A DNA stretch of 64,000 bases from NCBI GenBank assembly GCA_040400085.1, contig JBBAQX010000001.1:124001-188000 (forward strand). The letters run 5' to 3'. The position numbers and the translations under genes were made by a program. The notes below the pieces were generated by a model that saw only the letters and a program-made list of their open reading frames with translations, did no database searches and was not told the DNA's origin. Origin of the DNA: HNR sp040400085 (lineage in GTDB: Bacteria > Actinomycetota > Actinomycetes > Actinomycetales > Microbacteriaceae). Below, one piece after another: positions 46,701 to 53,331 of this stretch (position 1 is its first letter; every line of letters begins with the position of its first letter).

Positions 46701-47235
46701 ATAGAAGGTTGTTGTTGACCCTGAAGTACCCTGTGGTCTCCCCTGCCGGGTTGGCCGAGGCGTACACATTGAACCCCCGGAACGTAGGGTCCAGGGGGAG
46801 ACCGTTGGCCGAGAACCGCTGGACCGGCTTGGCCACAAGCAGGTCGATGGCATCCCGACGACGGCGAAGGCGTATCCCGGAAGGGATGTTCTCGGCATCC
46901 ACCAGGACATCGCGTACCTGGGTAATGCTCACCGTGGCTGGGCCCGATACCGCACCTACAAGGTCGATAGTCCGGAAGAGAAGGGTGTTGACCCCAGGTT
47001 GCAGGACGAACCCAGAAGGGTAGCTCGCGGGGTTGGGGAACTTGAACGCCTGCTGGTCTACCGCAATCAAGGTAGGGTCAGAGACATAGGGGGCCCCATT
47101 GACGCTTACCTGGATATCGACCGTGAAAACGTCTACCTTGCCCGCCACCGTGATCGACTTCTCGTTGGTGGTGTACGTGGTGTTGGCAACGTAGGTAGCC
47201 TGGTCTCGGCTCAGGATAAGGGGTGCAGTTGCCAT
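43789..47235 (-). CDS. Baseplate J-family protein (1148 aa)
   Basis: The Baseplate_J domain lies at about 455-620: LTVPAGTVVTSEAS, VAETIGSAGNVPGGQI, then the SL-AER-ILATTSVDTGTEGG segment. J proteins (P2 gpJ, T4 gp6) build the wedge ring around the hub and trigger tail contraction. At 1148 residues it is about three times gpJ, closer to giant-phage gp6-like proteins, with extra beta domains before and after. It starts 2 bp after the gene at 47238-48365 in an operon with the other tail genes. Confidence 0.85.
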   Translation of the reverse strand: MATAPLILSRDQATYVANTTYTTNEKSITVAGKVDVFTVDIQVSVNGAPYVSDPTLIAVDQQAFKFPNPASYPSGFVLQPGVNTLLFRTIDLVGAVSGPATVSITQVRDVLVDAENIPSGIRLRRRRDAIDLLVAKPVQRFSANGLPLDPTFRGFNVYASANPAGETTGYFRVNNNLLSLSDSYFEEDSAQVFSDTTTWQNTNLASIRIQVTEEDAFGATLATRLNRLYDVGAYLDKLRFSSTVDSLSLIDFVRFRHYRTGGENIINEDQFADVLDTDPLYYVVTGVYFDPSTNTVFESPYSQEVLGSPLVIDTAILDLPEVRAVDIQTRFINAVNRVNAELSLNPGSTMRDVTIDPFSSEAQRLWFLLDFVHRSQSFLTLLQIDDPNGDGFSDPVASTAYKVALKAALGLTSDQATQNLINTAFDKLAANVSKTRLPGRPSVGQVVFYTTSKPTKDLTVPAGTVVTSEASTALGLSSQRFRVGGSFVLSASNAEAYYNFDTKRYELTVDIVAETIGSAGNVPGGQIKSASGVSGLQVINTEATVFGTDVESNVSLAERAILATTSVDTGTEGGYLSNAIAQVGVLKTKIVKSGDSLMMRDYDDLRKKHIGGKVDIWIQGLRERQVSERFAFTYEVARDILCVIVDLPTLTFRVQDSRVTPDTPILEILNNLPQGLGVRNATVGADYDLTGVAILDYQTFRVSTAIPQPPTFVDDIILADYRFRSSPDFTFRYQPVRRVVSVVGEVSGALNTSTGYKLYKAEDPLMEGESTIANNFLRIIQQGGVPSGDSIQINAELHVMIGFFEEPLDSIGINTKTIRVFSEDRLTEYLGPETPTPDFIIVEGTPTTPAKVLRTSTSAIVSGQTVSVDYSHDENFTVTYVINDLLQQTQQVFDRMRHVTADVVVKQAISNPLDLETTVQLKAGATKDKVDPQLRTRVSQELNQKLIGQGSAQSDIIAVVDNTSGVDFEIVPLARMAYADGARRLRETIPSEFLHLVTLDQGGNEVYLADTALQYPTTDGGGLETEHKGVFQDDVALSLVSDPNTVGLLPTQAAILGASGASLNGYSDDITLQAQGFLTQAARDAERARRTGNRILISLALTVPPDSPGKHLFAVSYVVRGDSGAKDIAASQVEFLELGNLVVTYHKP

Positions 47236-47237
47236 GG

Positions 47238-48365
47238 TTAACCTACAAGGGAAGGCGCCGTAAAGGATTGACGGAAAGGGCCACCTCCGGCTGAGAGCAA
47301 AAGGCCCGAGGTGTCTGGGATACGGAAGCCTCTCTCCAGAACGATAGGCTGACCCTGTGTCCTGTTCTGAACCGTGATAGAGAGGAAGATCACGGTCGGG
47401 TCTTGCGGGTCCTGTTGGGTAAGCACCTGCAACAAACGGAAAGGGTACTCGTCATCCGAGACCACCTGGACCTGTTCCTGGCCCCGTTTGACGACTTGCC
47501 ACTTGTTGAAGGCATCGCTGATATCCGACTTGATCATGTTCTGCAACAAGGCGCCATCGACCACCTTGGAGCCAATACGGTCAATCAAGTCAGCCCCATA
47601 CCAGGCATGGAAGGGGTTGGACCCCCGCAGCGTCAAGAAGTCCTTCAGAAGTTCCTGCACCAGAAGGGCGGTGTCTCGGACCTCGGCATAGTTACCTGCC
47701 CGCGTCAGACGGTAATCGTACTCATAGCCCATACCCCCGCAGCGCCGGCACTCTTGCTGTACGGTGCTGTAGCTGACCTCTACGTGGTTGACATAGGCAT
47801 CCAAAGGGTCATCGAAGACGATAAGGCGCGTTGGACGGTCATCCAACGTATTTGGGTCCCTTACCAAGGTCCATCCCGGGGTATTCCTTTGCCCTCGAAC
47901 CATCTTGGCGACGGGTAGCCCCAGAACTTCGGTCAAAGCAGAGGGAGCCACCAGAACCAGGATAGCCCCCTCCCCCTGTAGGTCAGTCCGTAGCCGGACT
48001 CTCTGGTTCAAGGTCTCGGCTTTGACCCCTACCAGCTTGGCATTCAGCAAGTCACATAGCCTCTGCGGTGGCTGGTTGGAAGCCGCCGGGAGGGTGACCA
48101 GACGTACCCCCTGGTTTCCTAGCTGGTAAGCAAGGGTGGAGGTGGGGTACGAGAAGGGCCCCTGGGCTTTACCATGCAAGATAGCCGGCAAATAGACCCC
48201 CTCGGAGGGTACAGGAAGCTGTCCACCGTTCAGCAGAACCTTGACGGATAGCGAAGAAGCTATCGGCCGCAAGGGCCGGATAGTCCTGAGGTCATCCTGG
48301 GTAAAGAGGAGTTCCTCATGGACTACGTGCGGACAGGTCTGGTCTAGCTGACGGTCAAAGCTCAT
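47238..48365 (-). CDS. Baseplate wedge-like protein with zinc knuckle
   Basis: 375 residues with ECRRCGGMGYEYDYR near 212, a DnaJ-type CxxCxG half-site, and beta-rich flanks (SLSVKVLLNGGQLPVPSEGV, FLSITVQNRTQGQPI). Sits directly before baseplate J and 1-bp-coupled to the gene upstream (ATGA). No family can be firmly named; wedge component (gp25/W-like neighbour of J) is inferred from position. Confidence 0.6.
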   Translation of the reverse strand: MSFDRQLDQTCPHVVHEELLFTQDDLRTIRPLRPIASSLSVKVLLNGGQLPVPSEGVYLPAILHGKAQGPFSYPTSTLAYQLGNQGVRLVTLPAASNQPPQRLCDLLNAKLVGVKAETLNQRVRLRTDLQGEGAILVLVAPSALTEVLGLPVAKMVRGQRNTPGWTLVRDPNTLDDRPTRLIVFDDPLDAYVNHVEVSYSTVQQECRRCGGMGYEYDYRLTRAGNYAEVRDTALLVQELLKDFLTLRGSNPFHAWYGADLIDRIGSKVVDGALLQNMIKSDISDAFNKWQVVKRGQEQVQVVSDDEYPFRLLQVLTQQDPQDPTVIFLSITVQNRTQGQPIVLERGFRIPDTSGLLLSAGGGPFRQSFTAPSLVG

Positions 48366-48553
48366 GTCTCAGGGGTACCCTTGGCCAGGTAAGCCTCCAC
48401 AACCTTGGCAGCATCAGGGGCTTTCTTGCCTTTCCCCTTCTTATCCCCAAAGGGCATGACTAGCTTGGGCCCCAGCTTGTCAGCGGTGGCCTCAAGGTCC
48501 TGTGCCAGGGAGTCATCGTTCTTCTTTGGCTTCTCGGGGGTCTTGTTGGCCAT
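48362..48553 (-). CDS. Small lysine-rich protein with C-terminal tag-like motif
   Basis: 63 residues from ATG 48553 with AAGGAAG 9 bp upstream. Highly charged (TPEKPKKNDDSLAQDL, GDKKGKGKKAPDAAK) and ending AKVVEAYLAKGTPET, a copy of the shared motif at the C-terminus instead of the N-terminus. It overlaps the previous gene by 94 bp in another frame and the next by ATGA. Confidence 0.55.
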   Translation of the reverse strand: MANKTPEKPKKNDDSLAQDLEATADKLGPKLVMPFGDKKGKGKKAPDAAKVVEAYLAKGTPET

Positions 48554-49989
48554 AAGGCTGCTTCCTTTTCAAGCTTCTTGGCCTTTTCGTAGAAGGCGCT
48601 GATCGTATCGAAGGCGCTCTCGATATCTTCTTTACCCGCCACGGCGTCAGGGTCAATCCCTGTGAGGGTCACGTAATCGTTGTCCTCCAAGAGATCCGCT
48701 AGCCGGTCTCCCAGGTCAGGGTACTTGCCGGCAAGGTTCGAGAGGTAGGTCTCAAACCGACCCCGGGCCACGTCTACCCTGTCTCTGACTTCCGTTAGGA
48801 CGTTGTAATCCGCGTCGCTCAGGTTATCGAAGTCTTTGATCTTCTTGAGAAGGTCATACGACTTGGTAGCCTCACTTTGGATCTGGCTCTTGGGGTCTTT
48901 GCCGCTATCCGTGCTCAAAGGCTTGGCCTTTGCCGGCTTCTTCCCTTCAAGGTAGGCTTGCATCCTCTCATAGCCCGGGTCCCCATCCTTGAGGTCAAGG
49001 GAGGCGTTATACATCTCGACACCCCCCTTCAGAAGGAAGTCTTTGCCCACATGGCTTCCATCCTCAAGGTGTAGGTCCGCTATGTCCGAAAGAGAGGTGA
49101 TGTTGTCGGCCACCCAATCTCGGGCTTCAATCGAGGAGATATCGTGGTGGTCCGTCAAATAGCGGGACAAGCCACTCTTCATGCGGAGAAGGGTCTTCTC
49201 GTTGACCGTGTAACCCATCCTGGCCCAGGTATAGCGACCCACCCAAGCACAAGTCTGGCTCACACGGGAGACGCCCATATCCTTGTAAGCCTTGAAGCTC
49301 TTGCTCAGGACCTTGGTACCCACACCCTTACCCTGTGCCGAGTCGTCTAGCTGGAATAGCTCCTGGATTACTTCCAAGTAGTCCTCATCGGCATCCCGAA
49401 CAAACTCCCGGTGAATGGTACCTACTTTGGTATCGCCATCCGTGATATCCAGGAAAACGCCGATGGAGCTAGGGCCATAGACCCCAGGTTTGACCCGAAC
49501 CTCTGTCTTGTAGGCATCCCCGGGGATACCGAACATGGTGTGGAAGTCCTCCATGCTTGGCATCTTGCCGCGGAAGATATCCTGGACACCCGCCTTGTTC
49601 CGTTCCGTCAACTCGGACTTGTAGGTCACATTCCCCACCACCTTGGTACCCGAACCAAAGAGGGAGGTGCCACCCGGGGAAGTCTCAGATTCCTGAGAAG
49701 GGCCTTCTTTCTTGGACTTCCCCTTGTCCTTATCCCGCCATTTCTTGAATTCCTCCAAGGCTTTGCCGTGGAAGTTCTTGTCCTTCAAGGCGGTCGAGTA
49801 GCTCACCTGGGGGAAGCGACCCTTGGTCTCCGGGTTTGGATTGGAGACCTTCTGCTTACCCCCCTGGTGCTCTTCCTTGAGCCACTCGTTCCATTGGGGA
49901 GGGACCCCCCCTTTCCCGGAAGGCTCTTCCTCTCCCTCGGCTTTTTTGGCCAAGTACCGGGCTACAATGGTGTGGGGGGCAGGAAACAT
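48460..49989 (-). CDS. Tag-bearing protein with GNAT acetyltransferase domain
   Basis: 509 residues. N-terminus FPAPHTIVARYLAKKAEGE is a strong copy of the tag. A GNAT domain lies at about 170-265, with the acetyl-CoA loop AQGKGVGTKVL at about 218-228 and YTWARMGY at its end; the rest is lysine/aspartate-rich helices. GNAT enzymes transfer acetyl groups to amines, including proteins and tRNA-linked toxins. A GNAT with a tag inside a tail operon suggests a protein carried in the virion and delivered to the host. That is inference. The last 30 residues overlap the next gene and may be read-through. Confidence 0.7.
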   Translation of the reverse strand: MFPAPHTIVARYLAKKAEGEEEPSGKGGVPPQWNEWLKEEHQGGKQKVSNPNPETKGRFPQVSYSTALKDKNFHGKALEEFKKWRDKDKGKSKKEGPSQESETSPGGTSLFGSGTKVVGNVTYKSELTERNKAGVQDIFRGKMPSMEDFHTMFGIPGDAYKTEVRVKPGVYGPSSIGVFLDITDGDTKVGTIHREFVRDADEDYLEVIQELFQLDDSAQGKGVGTKVLSKSFKAYKDMGVSRVSQTCAWVGRYTWARMGYTVNEKTLLRMKSGLSRYLTDHHDISSIEARDWVADNITSLSDIADLHLEDGSHVGKDFLLKGGVEMYNASLDLKDGDPGYERMQAYLEGKKPAKAKPLSTDSGKDPKSQIQSEATKSYDLLKKIKDFDNLSDADYNVLTEVRDRVDVARGRFETYLSNLAGKYPDLGDRLADLLEDNDYVTLTGIDPDAVAGKEDIESAFDTISAFYEKAKKLEKEAALWPTRPPRSQRRTMTPWHRTLRPPLTSWGPS

Positions 49990-49992
49990 GAT

Positions 49993-50760
49993 CTAAACCC
50001 GGGGGGGTAAAGGTGTTTTACGTCCAGGGACCACGACACCCTCACTGGTCTTGACGTACTCTTCTTGAGGTGCCCGGGTGTCGGTAGCTTCCCCTGTCGT
50101 ATTGTAGCCCGCGAAGGGGGCAGAAGTCATCTTACCGTGGGGGTCTTTCCCCAGGTCATCGTAGATGGCTCGGTACAGGGGGTCCCCCAGAAGGGTCTCA
50201 AGTTCAGAGGCTACCGAGTCCAGGGACCCTTCGGTATCAACCCCCTGCCCTACCAAGGCCAAGAGGCGAGTCTCCGCTACCAACTGGTCCCGGTAGTCCA
50301 AGGCTCTACGGATCTTGCGCTCCAAAGCCCCCAGCCTTGTCCGGAAGGTTTCCTCTAGCCACTCCCTACCCTGGGCCATGAACGAGGCGGAGTCAGCATC
50401 CAACAGGTAACCCCGCCCCATGACTTCTCCGTTGGAGAATAGCTGGGGGGCCGTTGACTCATCCCCCTTGAGCAAGAACACAGGCTGCGAGGCTGAGCGT
50501 ACCTGTAGGTCAAAGAAGGGATTTCCCCCCAGGGCAACGTATGCCTGAAACAGGTTTGCTACGTAGGAACCTGTAGGGGTGGCTTGGAAGGCCAGCGGGG
50601 TTCCGTTGGCGTCCACCAACATCAAAAGCTGACCCACCCTCTCGGACTCAGCCTCAAGGTGAGCCAGCCTTCCTTGGATGTAGACCTTCTGACCTCGGGC
50701 GAAGGCCAGAAACCGAGTTAGCTGGCTACGGTTGAAGGTTCCGTGGAAATCAAAAGGCAT
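49993..50760 (-). CDS. Tail/baseplate structural protein (255 aa)
   Basis: Beta-rich N-terminal domain (MLVDANGTPLAFQATPTGSY, NPFFDLQVRSASQPVFLLKG) followed by a long charged helix (WLEETFRTRLGALERKIRRA) and an unstructured C-terminus. Four bases before the next gene. No family recognised; assigned to the tail by position in the operon. Confidence 0.6.
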   Translation of the reverse strand: MPFDFHGTFNRSQLTRFLAFARGQKVYIQGRLAHLEAESERVGQLLMLVDANGTPLAFQATPTGSYVANLFQAYVALGGNPFFDLQVRSASQPVFLLKGDESTAPQLFSNGEVMGRGYLLDADSASFMAQGREWLEETFRTRLGALERKIRRALDYRDQLVAETRLLALVGQGVDTEGSLDSVASELETLLGDPLYRAIYDDLGKDPHGKMTSAPFAGYNTTGEATDTRAPQEEYVKTSEGVVVPGRKTPLPPRV

Positions 50761-50782
50761 GGCTAAGCTCTAAGTATAGGGC

Positions 50783-50810
50783 TTAAACCCCAAGGCGCTC
50801 TTACGTAGAA
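50783..50810 (+). promoter_or_regulatory. Putative promoter (TTAAAC-N15-CGTAGAA)
   Basis: TTAAAC, 15 bp, CGTAGAA, then 7 bp to the ATG at 50818. It lies in the 57-bp gap between the minus-strand gene starting at 50760 and the plus-strand gene. Confidence 0.65.
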
Positions 50811-50817
50811 GGGGATC

Positions 50818-51090
50818 ATGAACCAGGGTTTCAAGGTCTACCACTACAACAAGGATGGTCGGCACCTCTACCCGGAGAGCACAGAAACCAGCCCTGAGAC
50901 GGTCAGCCGTGATGCCTACCACGAGATCGGCAGCGTCCTCGGTTACGACGCAGATGCCGTGTTCGATAAACTGAACTATGGGGCCCTCTCCCAATCTCTC
51001 GGGGTCCGAAGCCTCTCTACCGGAGACATCCCTGGTTCTGCCAGTCGATTGGCTGGGGCGAAACCCGCTGGGGTTAGACCCCGAAGATAA
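50818..51090 (+). CDS. Small protein encoded inside the tail operon on the opposite strand
   Basis: 90 residues (FKVYHYNKDGRHLYPESTET, DAYHEIGSVLGYDADAVFDK). No domain recognised. Own promoter and ATG, with the 3' end antisense to the tail gene at 51074-53203 by 17 bp. Its isolated, reversed placement resembles a late-acquired gene (moron). Confidence 0.65.
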   Translation: MNQGFKVYHYNKDGRHLYPESTETSPETVSRDAYHEIGSVLGYDADAVFDKLNYGALSQSLGVRSLSTGDIPGSASRLAGAKPAGVRPRR

Positions 51091-53203
51091 TCTTCAAGGC
51101 CGAAGCAAAAGCAGCGGCGTCTGTAGCCACATAACCCAGGACCACGCCAGCGGAGTAACCCCCAGGGTTGCTAGGTGGCTTGTTGCCCCCAGCGGAATCA
51201 ACGGCATTGACCCAAGAGTCAATCCCCCCGTTCAAGACTCCGCTGTTGAGGACATAGGCGGAAACCTGCAAAGACTCTATCTCGTCCAGGATACTGATGA
51301 GGAACTGGAGAAACCTCTCCAGGGCATCAATCTTCCGTTCGATGAGATCGATAAAGTCCCGGATCTCTTTCAAGGCGCCGTTGTAGGCATCTACGAGAGC
51401 CTGTATCTTGGCAAGGATATCGTAGAAGATTTCCCCAGCCCACGGGATAACGTCTCGGAAGATACTTACCCTCTGCCAGTTAGGGGTAGACCCTTGCTGC
51501 AACAGGGAGGCTACCTGCGAGATGGCTACCAGGACATTGAGCCGGTAGACCGGGTCTACATAGTAGAGGTTGTAGGCACCGCTCAGGGTCTCCACGGGCA
51601 AGTCCGAACCCGGGTCACGGATCAGGCCAGAGACCATCTCTTGAATGGTGGTCTTCCCGGCCAAGACCCCTTGAGTCAGAGGCCCCTTGGGGGCAGGGCC
51701 CGTCATGATCCCCGCAAAAGCCTGTGCTGTCCCCAGGTTGGCAAGCATGGCCTCCCCCACGGTGACCGCCAGTTGATTGGCCTTACGCTTGACCACGAAG
51801 GTCTGCCAGGGGAACTTGGGAGGGTTGACAAGGTTACCCACCTGATCGAAGTTCTGGGTAGCTTCCGGGGGTACTTCCCCGACCACAAAGTCAACCCCGG
51901 GGCCTAGAATAGGGACATACGAGAGGGAAGCAAGCTCGTTGGCCAATGCCGTCAAGGAACCCCTGCCCACCTCGGAAGAAGAGGTCACCCCTGTTGGGAA
52001 CCCGTTGGCATCGAATGTCGCAGTAGGTTCCAGCGGGAAATGGAAGTTCAAGGAGAAGGCCGCCTTGAACAGAAGCCGCAGCGACCCCAGGACATCAAAC
52101 CCCCCAGGAAGGTCAGGGATGGATGCCCGGACCTCCGGGGTGGGGTCCCCCATGATCAGGTTCTCCCCTGGGTAGTCCTGAACAAACTGCCGTAGCCCTG
52201 CCCTGACTTCCCGTGGCTCAGGGAAGATGATGTTGTCGTTGTTCACGTCAACATTCAGGGTGCCCAGGAAAGGCCGCACACGGTACGTGTAGGTCTGGCC
52301 TTTGACCACATTGGTGTCGATGTACCGAAAGGTCCCTAGCTGGCCCAGGAGAAAGGTAGCTGTGCTGGACCCCGTGGTAACCGGGTGATAGTCCACGTAC
52401 CTTCGGAAAGGGCGCCCATCGGTCTCCCTCACGATGTAGGTCTGGTCTGTGACCTTCCCCCTCAGGTCGGTATAGCTGACCACCTTGGTAACGAGGTCCC
52501 CGGTTTGAGCGGTGGTCCGTTCTACCAGGTAAGCGGGGGGGCGAAACTCGTCTACCAACGATGTGATCTGACCCCGGAATCCAGGGTCCGGAGGCAGCCT
52601 GTCTGTCGGTAGAGACCATTCTACGGCAATTGCGGTAGGGGGGGTCGAGAAGACACTGGCCACCGAAAGCAAAGGGTCTTTGCTCTGGTTGAGAGGGAAA
52701 GCTCGGATGTTGAGGGGAGCCCTTAGCTTGGGAGCCCCCGACTTCTTCCCGAAGAAAGCCAGCAGTTGTTGAACCCGCCTGAGAAGCTGGGCGACGCTGG
52801 AGGCGTCTACCATGATCACAACGAAGCCGCTCTGGGTAGCCCCCGCCAAAGGACGTGGCCTGTTGGCATCCTTGGTATCGTAGAGGCTGGCTTTGAAGGT
52901 CGTCAGAAAGGCATCTACCCCGCCGAAAAACTCGAAGAAGTCTTCCGAGGTGACGGTGGGGATATGGTAGAGACCGTAGAGCCCCGTACGGCGTAGACTC
53001 TCAAGGAAAGCTTGGATCAGGGCAATGAGAGCCTGAACCAGTGCGATGATGGGATTACCAAAGTCTACCAGGAAAGCCTTCACGGTATCCAGGATGGCCT
53101 TGAGTACCTCCAAGAAGGTCACCAGGGTCTCAAGGACAGAGCGGACCTTCTCGAAAAGGTCCCCTCCCGGGACGGTCAGTTGAAAGCTTTTCCAGGTAGC
53201 CAT
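51074..53203 (-). CDS. Large tail structural protein (709 aa)
   Basis: N-terminal 60 residues are strongly hydrophobic helices (VRSVLETLVTFLEVLKAILD, IIALVQALIALIQAFLESL). The middle has fibronectin-III-like beta strands: SFAVEWSLP-type segment, PAYLVERTTAQTGDLVTKVV and YIDTNVVKGQTYTYRVRPF. The C-terminus is long helices. Fits a baseplate or tail-tube-adjacent protein; no exact family. Confidence 0.6.
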   Translation of the reverse strand: MATWKSFQLTVPGGDLFEKVRSVLETLVTFLEVLKAILDTVKAFLVDFGNPIIALVQALIALIQAFLESLRRTGLYGLYHIPTVTSEDFFEFFGGVDAFLTTFKASLYDTKDANRPRPLAGATQSGFVVIMVDASSVAQLLRRVQQLLAFFGKKSGAPKLRAPLNIRAFPLNQSKDPLLSVASVFSTPPTAIAVEWSLPTDRLPPDPGFRGQITSLVDEFRPPAYLVERTTAQTGDLVTKVVSYTDLRGKVTDQTYIVRETDGRPFRRYVDYHPVTTGSSTATFLLGQLGTFRYIDTNVVKGQTYTYRVRPFLGTLNVDVNNDNIIFPEPREVRAGLRQFVQDYPGENLIMGDPTPEVRASIPDLPGGFDVLGSLRLLFKAAFSLNFHFPLEPTATFDANGFPTGVTSSSEVGRGSLTALANELASLSYVPILGPGVDFVVGEVPPEATQNFDQVGNLVNPPKFPWQTFVVKRKANQLAVTVGEAMLANLGTAQAFAGIMTGPAPKGPLTQGVLAGKTTIQEMVSGLIRDPGSDLPVETLSGAYNLYYVDPVYRLNVLVAISQVASLLQQGSTPNWQRVSIFRDVIPWAGEIFYDILAKIQALVDAYNGALKEIRDFIDLIERKIDALERFLQFLISILDEIESLQVSAYVLNSGVLNGGIDSWVNAVDSAGGNKPPSNPGGYSAGVVLGYVATDAAAFASALKIIFGV

Positions 53204-53331
53204 AAGCCCTTCAATCTATCTAGTTGCTGGCGATATGCAGCTATCTGTTGCCGGGTGGCTTCGATGGTCTTGCGTACCACACCAGCCATAGCTTCCTGAA
53301 TAGGAAATTGGTCCCGGTAAGCCCAATTCAG
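53176..53331 (-). CDS. Possible C-terminal continuation of the giant tail protein
   Basis: 51 residues (LNWAYRDQFPIQEAMAGVV and ATRQQIAAYRQQLDRLKG) with no usable start codon; the first possible ATG is at 53289. One extra base in the seven-C run of the giant gene (plus strand G at 53331-53337) would fuse this helix in frame after LLALQTNPP. It overlaps the next start at 53203 by 28 bp. Confidence 0.5.
   Translation of the reverse strand: MNWAYRDQFPIQEAMAGVVRKTIEATRQQIAAYRQQLDRLKGLWLPGKAFN

Noticed and set aside
50770..50994. Minus-strand 74-codon frame opposite the gene at 50818
   Set aside because: The plus-strand gene has a promoter and better composition; the reverse frame is its shadow.
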